Positions 1 through 6,621 of a stretch of 9,418 nt of DNA are shown in pieces (within the stretch, counting starts at the first letter, position 1; each line of letters starts with the position of its first letter). The position numbers and the translations under genes were made by a program. A model generated the notes under the pieces. The model ran no database searches and had not been told where the DNA came from. It was given only the letters and a program-made list of their open reading frames with translations. Source of the DNA: Rhodoferax sp. (GTDB taxonomy: Bacteria; Pseudomonadota; Gammaproteobacteria; Burkholderiales; Burkholderiaceae_C); the NCBI GenBank assembly GCA_020048795.1, contig JAIFMA010000211.1:1-9418 (forward strand), read 5' to 3'.

Positions 1-1216
1 GGTGCTGGCGGTGACTGGCACCAACGGCAAGACCTCCACCACCTGGTGGCTCGCCCAGGCGCTGTCAAATTTGAAGCTGACAGCGCCCGTCCCATGTGGG
101 GTGGTGGGCACTTTGGGCATTGGTGTACCGCCAGCGGTGGTCAGCACCGGCCTGACCACGCCGGATCCGGTGGCCTTGCAGGCAGCGTTTTCAGGTTTTG
201 CCGCAGGGGGCCTGCAGGCCTGCGCCATCGAGGCCTCGTCGATCGGTATCGAAGAGCACCGCCTTGAGGGCACCTCTATCCACACCGCGATGCTGACCAA
301 CCTGACGCAGGACCATCTGGACTACCACGGCAGCATGGCGGCCTATTGGCGCAGCAAAACCCGGTTGTTCGCCTGGCCGGGCTTGCGCGCGGCGGTGGTC
401 AATGTTGATGATCCCTATGGTGCCGAGCTGGCGGTGGACCTGGCGCAGCGGGGCGGTGCCGCCGCAGTCGATTTGTGGACAGTGTCGATGGCCGGTGGTG
501 CGGGCCATGGTGCCCGGCTGCAGGCGCAAGACCTTGATCACGCCAGTGAGGGTGTGTCTTTTACCGTGGTCGAAGGCCAGCAGCGCCTGGTCTTGGCGAC
601 CCGGCTGGTGGGCGACTACAACGTGGCCAATGTGCTGGGCGTGATAGCCGCCATGCGCACCATCGGTGTGCCACTGGCCGCTGCGGTGCCCGCTTGTGCG
701 GCTTTGACGCCGGTGCCTGGGCGCATGGAGTGCGTCAGCCTGGCGCTCAAGCCGCTGGTGGCGGTTGATTACGCCCACACCCCGGATGCGCTGGCCAAGG
801 CGCTGGATGCGCTCAAACCGCTGGCGCGCCAGCGCGGGGGTCGGCTTTGGTGTGTGTTTGGCTGCGGCGGTGATCGCGACAATACCAAGCGCCCGATGAT
901 GGGTGCGGTGGCCGGCGGCCATGCCGATCGGGTGGTGGTGACCAGTGACAACCCGCGCAGTGAAGCGCCTGATGCCATCATCAGCCAGATTTTGCTGGGT
1001 TTGACGGGTGTGGCAGCCGTCACCGTGGAGCCCGATCGGGCCCGCGCCATTGCCCAGACGCTGCAACAGGCCGCTGCCGCCGACGTGGTGCTGGTGGCCG
1101 GCAAAGGCCATGAGGATTACCAGGAAATCAAGGGCGTACGGCTTCCGTTTTCGGACATGCAGCAGGTCCGGCGCGCCTTGGGTCTGGGCGCCGAAGGGTC
1201 GGAGGTGCCCGCATGA
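1..1216 (+). CDS. murE: UDP-MurNAc-L-Ala-D-Glu:meso-diaminopimelate ligase, 5'-truncated
   Basis: Cytoplasmic ATP-dependent ligase that adds meso-diaminopimelate to UDP-MurNAc-L-Ala-D-Glu. The reading frame runs off the left edge (first complete codon at 2). The initial GTG encodes an internal valine, because the P-loop follows at once, so the N-terminal UDP-binding domain (about 100 residues in the family) is outside the window. Numbering the 404 visible residues, I see the P-loop GTNGKTS (6-12), the TNLTQDHLDYHG motif (99-110), Lys119 in RSKTRLF as the expected carbamoylated lysine, PVPGRME (237-243), VDYAHTPDAL (255-264), FGCGGDRD (286-293), DNPR (316-319) and AGKGHEDYQE (366-375). DNPR is the motif that selects meso-DAP over L-Lys, so the wall is predicted to be DAP-type. 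The stop overlaps the murF start as ATGA. Residues 20-32 (SNLKLTAPV region) look longer than I recall for relatives and coincide with an inverted repeat. Confidence 0.97.
   Translation, partial: VLAVTGTNGKTSTTWWLAQALSNLKLTAPVPCGVVGTLGIGVPPAVVSTGLTTPDPVALQAAFSGFAAGGLQACAIEASSIGIEEHRLEGTSIHTAMLTNLTQDHLDYHGSMAAYWRSKTRLFAWPGLRAAVVNVDDPYGAELAVDLAQRGGAAAVDLWTVSMAGGAGHGARLQAQDLDHASEGVSFTVVEGQQRLVLATRLVGDYNVANVLGVIAAMRTIGVPLAAAVPACAALTPVPGRMECVSLALKPLVAVDYAHTPDALAKALDALKPLARQRGGRLWCVFGCGGDRDNTKRPMMGAVAGGHADRVVVTSDNPRSEAPDAIISQILLGLTGVAAVTVEPDRARAIAQTLQQAAAADVVLVAGKGHEDYQEIKGVRLPFSDMQQVRRALGLGAEGSEVPA
59..87 (+). repeat. Inverted repeat in murE, possible partial copy of the dispersed repeat
   Basis: GCGCTGTCA (59-67) and TGACAGCGC (78-86) are perfect reverse complements around a 10-base loop. 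The palindrome TCAAATTTGA (65-74) overlaps the left arm and loop. AGCTGACAGCGC (75-86) differs by one base from AGCTGCCAGCGC in the murD segment, and GCT lies the same distance before it in both. The right half of the repeat is not convincing here. The sequence is translated in frame in murE (residues about 20-29). Confidence 0.4.
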
Positions 1217-2664
1217 GCGCCATGATGAGCTTGCAGCAAGTGGCAAACTGGCTGCATCCGCTGCCCTGGGCGGGCGATGCCGATCTGGCGGCTACGCTGA
1301 TCGGTCGTGTCCACACCGATACCCGGTCCATTGAGCCTGGCGACCTGTTTGTGGCCCTGCGCGGCGAGCGATTTGATGCCAATGATTTTCTGGCCGAGGC
1401 CCGCGCCAAGGGGGCGGTGGCGGCCATTTGCCAGGGCGACACTGCGGCAGTCAAGCTGGCACAAGCCGGTTTGCCGGGGCTGGTGGTGCCGGATGCGCGC
1501 CAGGCGCTGGCCCAACTGGCGACCGGCTGGCGTGCCCAGTTCGGCTTGCCGCTGATCGGCGTGACCGGCAGCAACGGCAAGACCACGGTGACGCAAATGA
1601 TCGCGTCGATTTTGCGTGCCTGGCAGGGCGATGCCGCACTGGCTACCCAGGGCAATCTGAATAACGACATCGGCGTGCCGTTGACCGTGCTGCGGCTGAC
1701 CTCCGCGCACCAGGTGGCGGTGGTGGAACTGGGCATGAACCACCCCGGCGAAATTGCCATGCTGTCTGCCATAACCCGGCCCACCGTGGCACTGGTCAAC
1801 AACGCCCAGCGTGAACACCTGGAGTTCATGCAGACGGTGCAAGCGGTGGCGCATGAAAACGGTGCGGTGATCAGTGCCTTGCCAGCCGGCGGTGTGGCGG
1901 TGTTCCCGGCCGATGAAGCCTTCAGTGCGGTCTGGGCCACTCTGGCCGGTGCGCGCCGCACGCTGTGTTTTGCCGCGGCACCGCATCCTGGCGCTGAGGT
2001 GTTTGTGTTGCAGGCCGACTGGACCGGTGCCGCCTGGCAGGTGCGGGCCGCCACCCCGGCGGGCGAGCTGCACTACAGCCTGCACATTGCTGGCACCCAC
2101 AATGTCAAGAATTCGCTGGCGGCGCTGGCCAGCGCTTTGGCTGCTGGCGTGCCACTGATGGCCATTGGCCAGGGCTTGAGCGCCTTTGAGCCGGTCAAGG
2201 GGCGCAGCCGGGCGCTGCAGCGGATGCACCAGGGCCGTGCCATTACGCTGATTGACGACAGTTACAACGCCAACCCTGATTCGGTGTGTGCGGCCATTGA
2301 GGTTCTGGCCGAACTGCCAGGGCCACGCTTGCTGGTGTTGGGTGACATGGGGGAGGTGGGTGACCAGGGTCCGGCCTTTCATGCCGAAGCGCTCCAGCAT
2401 GCCCAGTTAAAAAAGATAGAAAAAGTGCTTGTAACGGGTGTCCAGTCTGCGCAGGCAGCTATCAAAGTTGATAGTGTTATCAGCCATGCCGAGATGCCCG
2501 ATTTGATATCGGCTGTGCTGGACTTGCTGCCTGAGGTGATCAGTGTGCTGGTCAAGGGCTCGCGCTTCATGAAAATGGAACAGGTGGTGCAGGCGGTGCT
2601 GGCCGCCAGCCTGGACCCTGCCAACCCGGTGGGTGGTCACCATCACAGGAGCCATTCATGCTGA
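1213..2664 (+). CDS. murF: UDP-MurNAc-tripeptide:D-Ala-D-Ala ligase
   Basis: Adds the D-Ala-D-Ala dipeptide to UDP-MurNAc-tripeptide, giving the pentapeptide precursor, in the cytoplasm. It has 483 aa against about 450 in E. coli. Visible motifs are the N-terminal substrate domain with DTRSIEPGDLFVALRG (36-51), P-loop GVTGSNGKTTV (116-126), GNLNNDIGVP (147-156), VELGMNHPGEI (171-181), GTHNVKNSLAAL (294-305), DDSYNANPDS (348-357), LGDMGEVG (376-383) and VKGSRFMKME (447-456). ATG 1213 is chosen because GGAGG (1201-1205) lies 7 bases upstream and the start overlaps murE's stop as ATGA. Three features are odd. The segment that holds the carbamoylated Lys in E. coli reads VAHENGAV, with Asn216 at that place. 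Codons around 2400-2480 are AT-rich and hold a repeat-like segment. The C-terminus is a His-rich tail (GGHHHRSHSC) encoded by DNA that also carries the mraY ribosome binding site. Confidence 0.98.
   Translation: MSAMMSLQQVANWLHPLPWAGDADLAATLIGRVHTDTRSIEPGDLFVALRGERFDANDFLAEARAKGAVAAICQGDTAAVKLAQAGLPGLVVPDARQALAQLATGWRAQFGLPLIGVTGSNGKTTVTQMIASILRAWQGDAALATQGNLNNDIGVPLTVLRLTSAHQVAVVELGMNHPGEIAMLSAITRPTVALVNNAQREHLEFMQTVQAVAHENGAVISALPAGGVAVFPADEAFSAVWATLAGARRTLCFAAAPHPGAEVFVLQADWTGAAWQVRAATPAGELHYSLHIAGTHNVKNSLAALASALAAGVPLMAIGQGLSAFEPVKGRSRALQRMHQGRAITLIDDSYNANPDSVCAAIEVLAELPGPRLLVLGDMGEVGDQGPAFHAEALQHAQLKKIEKVLVTGVQSAQAAIKVDSVISHAEMPDLISAVLDLLPEVISVLVKGSRFMKMEQVVQAVLAASLDPANPVGGHHHRSHSC
2427..2476 (-). 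repeat. Degenerate dispersed repeat in murF (reverse orientation)
   Basis: On the minus strand, 2460 down to 2427 reads AGCTGCC, T, GCGCA, 11 bases, CGTTACA, A, GC. The murD segment at 4108-4141 has the same blocks and the same 11-base spacing, with 23 of 34 positions identical by hand count and no gap. The adjoining CTATCAA..TTGATAG (2459-2474) is a perfect 7-bp inverted repeat around AG. The region is AT-richer than the rest of murF. Confidence 0.5.
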
Positions 2665-3836
2665 TCTGGCTGGCCCAATGGCTGCAAACCCTGTCACCCG
2701 AGCTGGGGTTTTTGCGCGTCTTTCAGTACCAGACCTTTCGCGCGTTGATGGCAGCGATGACGGCCTTGCTGATGGGTCTGGCTGCCGGGCCCTGGGTGAT
2801 CCGGCATCTGACTTCGCTCAAGATCGGCCAGCCGATTCGTGGTTATGGCATGGAGTCGCATTTGAGCAAAAGTGGCACGCCCACCATGGGTGGGGTGCTG
2901 ATTCTGTTGAGCATTTCAATGTCAACGCTGCTGTGGTTTGACTGGAGCAACCGGTTTGTCTGGATCGTGCTGCTGGTGACGCTGGGTTTTGGCGCCATTG
3001 GCTGGTCGGACGACTGGCGCAAGGTGGTCAACAAGGACCCCGAGGGCATGCCCTCGCGGGAAAAATACCTGTGGCAGTCGCTAATCGGCCTGGTGGCGGC
3101 GCTGTACCTGGTGTTTTCGATTTCGGAGAACTCCAATTACCGGGTGCTCGAGCTGTTTTTTACCTGGGTGCAGTCGGGCTTTGACTTGAGCCTGCCGCCC
3201 AAGGCCGGGCTGATGGTGCCGTTTTTCAAGGAAATCAGTTACCCGCTGGGGGTGCTGGGCTTTGTGCTGCTGACCTATCTGGTGATCGTCGGTTCGAGCA
3301 ATGCGGTCAATCTGACCGATGGGCTCGACGGCCTGGCCATCATGCCGGTGGTGATGGTCGGCGCTTGCCTGGGTATTTTTGCCTATGTGACCGGCAATGT
3401 GGTGTTTGCCCGCTACCTGTTCTTGCCGCACATTCCCGGTGCCGGCGAGTTGATGATCTTTTGCTCGGCCATGGGTGGCGCGGGCCTGGCGTTTTTGTGG
3501 TTCAACACCCACCCGGCCCAGGTGTTCATGGGAGATGTGGGTGCGCTGGCCCTCGGTGGCGCGCTGGGTACCATTGCGGTGATCGTGCGCCAGGAAATCG
3601 TGCTGGCCATCATGGGCGGCGTGTTCGTGGCCGAGGCCCTGTCGGTGATGCTGCAGGTGAGTTGGTTCAAGTTCACCAAAAAGCGTTATGGCGCAGGCCA
3701 GCGTTTTTTCAAAATGGCCCCCTTGCACCACCATTTTGAAAAAACCGGCTGGAAAGAAACGCAGGTGGTGGTGCGTTTCTGGATCATCACCATGCTCTTG
3801 TGTCTGGTGGGGCTGAGTACCCTGAAGCTGCGCTGA
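2658..3836 (+). CDS. mraY: Phospho-MurNAc-pentapeptide transferase (lipid I synthase)
   Basis: Polytopic inner-membrane enzyme that transfers phospho-MurNAc-pentapeptide from UDP to undecaprenyl phosphate, making lipid I. Many hydrophobic segments run through its 392 aa. Family motifs are KIGQPIRGYGMESHLSKSGTPTMGG (starts at 55), the Asp pair GWSDDWRKV (118-119), NAVNLTDGLDGLA (215-227), MGDVGALALGG (291-301) and the HHHFEKTGW loop (357-365). Residues about 155-190 make the protein some 30 aa longer than E. coli MraY (360 aa). I recall this as a betaproteobacterial trait. The start overlaps the murF stop by 7 bases. AGGAG (2647-2651) sits 6 bases upstream, inside the murF coding region, so translation is probably coupled. 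The stop is 2 bases before the murD ATG. Confidence 0.98.
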   Translation: MLIWLAQWLQTLSPELGFLRVFQYQTFRALMAAMTALLMGLAAGPWVIRHLTSLKIGQPIRGYGMESHLSKSGTPTMGGVLILLSISMSTLLWFDWSNRFVWIVLLVTLGFGAIGWSDDWRKVVNKDPEGMPSREKYLWQSLIGLVAALYLVFSISENSNYRVLELFFTWVQSGFDLSLPPKAGLMVPFFKEISYPLGVLGFVLLTYLVIVGSSNAVNLTDGLDGLAIMPVVMVGACLGIFAYVTGNVVFARYLFLPHIPGAGELMIFCSAMGGAGLAFLWFNTHPAQVFMGDVGALALGGALGTIAVIVRQEIVLAIMGGVFVAEALSVMLQVSWFKFTKKRYGAGQRFFKMAPLHHHFEKTGWKETQVVVRFWIITMLLCLVGLSTLKLR

Positions 3837-3838
3837 CC
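3824..3838 (+). promoter_or_regulatory. Weak ribosome binding region of murD
   Basis: Only GAAG (3824-3827), 11 bases before ATG 3839, resembles a Shine-Dalgarno sequence. Most other genes here have GGAGG, AGGAG, GGAG or AAGGA at 6-8 bases. The mraY stop (3834-3836) is 2 bases before the ATG. MurD translation is therefore probably maintained by reinitiation of ribosomes finishing mraY. This is an inference from spacing. Confidence 0.4.
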
Positions 3839-5356
3839 ATGAACGATTTGCAAAACCAACACGTTCTGATTCTGGGTCTGGGTGCGTCCGGCCTGGCGAT
3901 GGCGCGTTGGTGCGTGCGTTGTGGTGCGCAAGTGACGGTGGCCGACAGCCGCACCGCGCCACCACAATTGGCCAGCCTGCCATCGGAGGTGCCCACGGCA
4001 CGCTTTGTGGCTGGGCCGTTCGATGCGGCGCTGCTGCAGGGCTCGGGGGTGTCAGCGGTGTTGAAGAGTCCAGGCCTGTCGCCGGCTCAAATTGCTACTT
4101 TTAGTGAAGCTGCCAGCGCAATGGCTATAAGCGTTACAGGCGAATTAGGCTTGTTTTCTCAGGCCTTGTCACAACTCCGGGCAGAGCGCGGCTACCAACC
4201 CGCGGTGTTGGCCATCACCGGCACCAATGGCAAAACCACCGTCACAGCCCTGACCGGGCAACTGGTGGAACGCGCTGGCAAAAGCGTGGCGGTGGCAGGC
4301 AATATTGGCCCGACCCTGCTCGACACCCTGGCCCAGCGCCTGGATGCCAACACGCTGCCCGAGGTCTGGGTGCTGGAGCTGTCGAGCTTTCAGCTCGACG
4401 GTGTGCACGGTTTTGCGCCCAGCGCCGGGGTGGTGCTCAATATCACGCAAGACCATCTGGACTGGCATGGGTCGATGGCGGCCTATGTGCAAGCCAAGGC
4501 CGGCGTGTTTGGCAGGCAGGGCCTGATGCTGCTCAACCGCGAAGACCCGCAGGTGATGGCGATGTTGCCAGCGCCGGTCAAGCTCAAACTACAGCGCCCC
4601 CAGCAGCGCGCTTATGTCAGCTTTGGCGGCGACATGCCCAAGCGCCCGGGCGATTTTGGCCTCGAGGTGGTCAACGGCATGACCTGGCTGGTGCGGGCGC
4701 TGGACGGCGATGCCACCAAACGCAAACGCCACGAGGCCGCCGAAGAACTGTTTTTTCAGCGCCTGATGCCCGCCGATGCGCTACGCATCCGGGGTCGGCA
4801 CAACGCCATCAATGCCCTGGCGGCGCTGGCGCTGGCCAGCAGCGCGGGCTGTGCGCTGGCACCCATGTTGTACGGCTTGCGTGAATACGCCGGCGAGCCG
4901 CACCGGGTGCAGCCGATTGGCCTGGTTGCAGGCATCGAGTATTTTGATGACAGCAAGGGCACCAACGTCGGGGCCACCGTAGCCGCACTGTGCGGCCTGG
5001 GGGCCGAGCGCAAGGTGGTGGTGATTCTGGGCGGCGAAGGCAAGGGTCAGGACTTCGGTCCGCTGGCCGATCCGGTGCGCCGTCATGTCCGCGCCGTGGT
5101 GCTGATCGGGCGTGACGCACCACTGATCCGGGCGGCGCTGGCGGGCACCGGCGTGGTCTTGCAGGATGCCACCTCCATGCCCGATGCCGTGGCCCGGGCC
5201 AGCGCGCAGGCGCAGGCCGGTGATGCCGTGCTGATGTCGCCAGCTTGCGCCAGTTTTGACATGTTCGACAACTACGAGCATCGGGCCCGGGTGTTTGTCG
5301 GGGCGGTGGCAGATCTGGCCATGCAGGCCGGCGTGCTGCTGGAGGGCGCAGCATGA
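3839..5356 (+). CDS. murD: UDP-MurNAc-L-Ala:D-glutamate ligase
   Basis: Adds D-Glu to UDP-MurNAc-L-Ala in the cytoplasm. The same frame opens at GTG 3800 inside mraY. I choose ATG 3839 because the conserved N-terminus (HVLILGLGASGLAMARW, from residue 8) follows directly and the GTG has no Shine-Dalgarno sequence. This gives 505 aa against 438 in E. coli. Motifs are SPGLSP (77-82), P-loop ITGTNGKTTV (126-135), GNIGPTLLD (154-162), ELSSFQLD (180-187), NITQDHLDWHG (201-211), Lys220 in QAKAGVF as the expected carbamoylated lysine, GRHNAINALAAL (319-330), FDDSKGTNVGAT (369-380), GGEGKGQDF (398-406) and SPACASFDMFDNYEHR (467-482). The extra length lies mainly at about 245-312, a linker rich in basic and acidic residues before GRHN. 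I recall similar long MurDs in Burkholderiales. Residues 85-103 are encoded by a repeat-like AT-richer segment. The stop overlaps ftsW as ATGA. Confidence 0.97.
   Translation: MNDLQNQHVLILGLGASGLAMARWCVRCGAQVTVADSRTAPPQLASLPSEVPTARFVAGPFDAALLQGSGVSAVLKSPGLSPAQIATFSEAASAMAISVTGELGLFSQALSQLRAERGYQPAVLAITGTNGKTTVTALTGQLVERAGKSVAVAGNIGPTLLDTLAQRLDANTLPEVWVLELSSFQLDGVHGFAPSAGVVLNITQDHLDWHGSMAAYVQAKAGVFGRQGLMLLNREDPQVMAMLPAPVKLKLQRPQQRAYVSFGGDMPKRPGDFGLEVVNGMTWLVRALDGDATKRKRHEAAEELFFQRLMPADALRIRGRHNAINALAALALASSAGCALAPMLYGLREYAGEPHRVQPIGLVAGIEYFDDSKGTNVGATVAALCGLGAERKVVVILGGEGKGQDFGPLADPVRRHVRAVVLIGRDAPLIRAALAGTGVVLQDATSMPDAVARASAQAQAGDAVLMSPACASFDMFDNYEHRARVFVGAVADLAMQAGVLLEGAA
4092..4141 (+). repeat. 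Degenerate dispersed repeat in murD
   Basis: TTGCTAC (4092-4098), 9 bases, AGCTGCC (4108-4114), A, GCGCA (4116-4120), 11 bases, CGTTACA (4132-4138), G, GC. The murF (reverse), murG and murC segments align to it without gaps over the 34-base core. AGCGC (4115-4119) can pair with GCGTT (4131-4135), using one G-U pair, as a short RNA hairpin. It is translated as residues about 85-101 of MurD. Confidence 0.5.
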
Positions 5357-6621
5357 GCGGCACGACACCCGGGCGCAACGGGCTCCTGAGCCAGTGGTTC
5401 GGGTGTTTTGCCACGCCCGCCAGTGACGTCCTGCCGGTGCACCTGGGTAGCACGCGGCTGGCCAGCACCGGTGCCGCATCGACGCGCTCGCCGGGATTTG
5501 ATCAGCCGCTGGTGTGGGTCACGGTGGCCCTGATGTTATGGGGGCTGGTGATGGTGTACTCGGCCTCGATCGCCATGCCCGAGAACCCGCGCTTTGCCAA
5601 ATACACCCACGGCTATTTCCTGCTGCGCCACGCCCTGTGGCTGGTGATGGCCTTTGTGGCCGCTTTGCTGGCCTATCAGATGCCCTTGTCGGCCTGGGAA
5701 AAGCTGGCCCGACCGCTGTTTTTGCTGTCTTTGGTGCTGCTGGCGCTGGTGCTGATACCGCATGTGGGCAAGGTGGTGTATGGCGCGCGGCGCTGGATCA
5801 GCCTGGGGCCCTTGAGCTTTCAGCCGTCCGAGCTGGCCAAGTTCACCGTGCTGCTGTATGCGGCCGACTACATGGTGCGCAAGATGGACGTGAAAGAGCA
5901 CTTTTTTCGCGCGGTGCTGCCCATGGGTGCGGCGGTGGCGATGGTGGGTGTGTTGCTGCTGGCCGAGCCCGACATGGGTGCGTTCATGGTGATTGCGGTG
6001 ATCGCCATGGGCATCCTGTTTCTGGGCGGTGTCAATGCCCGCATGTTCTTTTTGATTGCCACGGTACTGCTGGTCGCCTTTGCCGCCATCATTGCATCGA
6101 GCGAATGGCGGCGGGAACGCATTTTTGCCTACCTGGACCCCTGGAGCGAAAAAAACGCGCTGGCCAAGGGTTATCAGCTCACGCACTCGCTGATTGCCAT
6201 TGGCCGTGGCGAGGTGTTTGGCGTGGGCCTGGGCGGCAGTGTCGAGAAGCTCAACTGGCTGCCCGAAGCCCATACCGACTTTTTGCTGGCGGTGATTGGC
6301 GAGGAATTTGGTCTGGTCGGTGTGGTGCTGGTGATTGGCCTGTTTTTGTGGATGGTGCGGCGCATGATGGACATTGGCCGCCAGGCGATTGCCCTGGAGC
6401 GGGTGTTTGCCGGCCTGGTGGCGCAGGGGGTGGCGGTGTGGGTGGGTTTTCAGGCCTTTATCAATATGGGCGTCAATCTGGGTGCCTTGCCCACCAAGGG
6501 CCTGACACTGCCGCTGATGAGTTACGGTGGCTCGGCCATTTTGGTCAATCTGGTGGCGGTTGCGGTGGTGCTGAAAATTGACCAAGAGAACAGAAGCCTG
6601 ATGCACGGAGGCCGGGTATGA
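5353..6621 (+). CDS. ftsW: Septal SEDS peptidoglycan glycosyltransferase FtsW
   Basis: Integral membrane protein of the SEDS family. With the class B penicillin-binding protein FtsI it polymerises lipid II into glycan strands at the division septum. It has 422 aa, close to E. coli FtsW (414). A polar N-terminal stretch of about 50 residues, presumably cytoplasmic, precedes the first membrane segment (about 53-74), and the rest is a series of hydrophobic helices. Signatures are VYSASIAM (68-75), GARRWISLGPLSFQPSELAKF (from 144), AEPDMGAFMVI (204-214), the large loop with GLGGSVEKLNWLPEAHTDF (292-310) holding the expected catalytic Asp309, GEEFGLVG (316-323), and NMGVNLGALPTKGLTLPLMSYGGSA (from 371). 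The position between murD and murG favours FtsW over its paralogue RodA. ATG 5353 has GGAGG (5341-5345) 7 bases upstream, and both ends are 4-base ATGA overlaps. A run of seven A at 6149-6155 encodes EKN. Confidence 0.97.
   Translation: MSGTTPGRNGLLSQWFGCFATPASDVLPVHLGSTRLASTGAASTRSPGFDQPLVWVTVALMLWGLVMVYSASIAMPENPRFAKYTHGYFLLRHALWLVMAFVAALLAYQMPLSAWEKLARPLFLLSLVLLALVLIPHVGKVVYGARRWISLGPLSFQPSELAKFTVLLYAADYMVRKMDVKEHFFRAVLPMGAAVAMVGVLLLAEPDMGAFMVIAVIAMGILFLGGVNARMFFLIATVLLVAFAAIIASSEWRRERIFAYLDPWSEKNALAKGYQLTHSLIAIGRGEVFGVGLGGSVEKLNWLPEAHTDFLLAVIGEEFGLVGVVLVIGLFLWMVRRMMDIGRQAIALERVFAGLVAQGVAVWVGFQAFINMGVNLGALPTKGLTLPLMSYGGSAILVNLVAVAVVLKIDQENRSLMHGGRV

Noticed and set aside
191..2400. Long open frames on the minus strand (about 350 aa at 191-1246 and 427 aa at 1117-2400)
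   Set aside because: They lie entirely opposite murE and murF. Their translations are rich in His, Arg, Gln and Gly without family motifs, as expected from reverse-strand frames of GC-rich genes.
3800..3838. GTG 3800 as an upstream start for murD
   Set aside because: It would overlap mraY by 37 bases and add 13 non-conserved residues, and it lacks a Shine-Dalgarno sequence. ATG 3839 fits the family N-terminus.
6149..6156. A7 run in ftsW as a phase-variation or frameshift site
   Set aside because: The run is short, encodes a normal EKN stretch in frame, and nothing around it supports slippage. ftsW is expected to be essential.
5514..6606. Open frames of about 355 aa on both strands across ftsW
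   Set aside because: They are shadows of ftsW. Neither has recognisable motifs or a ribosome binding site, while FtsW in the third frame is unmistakable.
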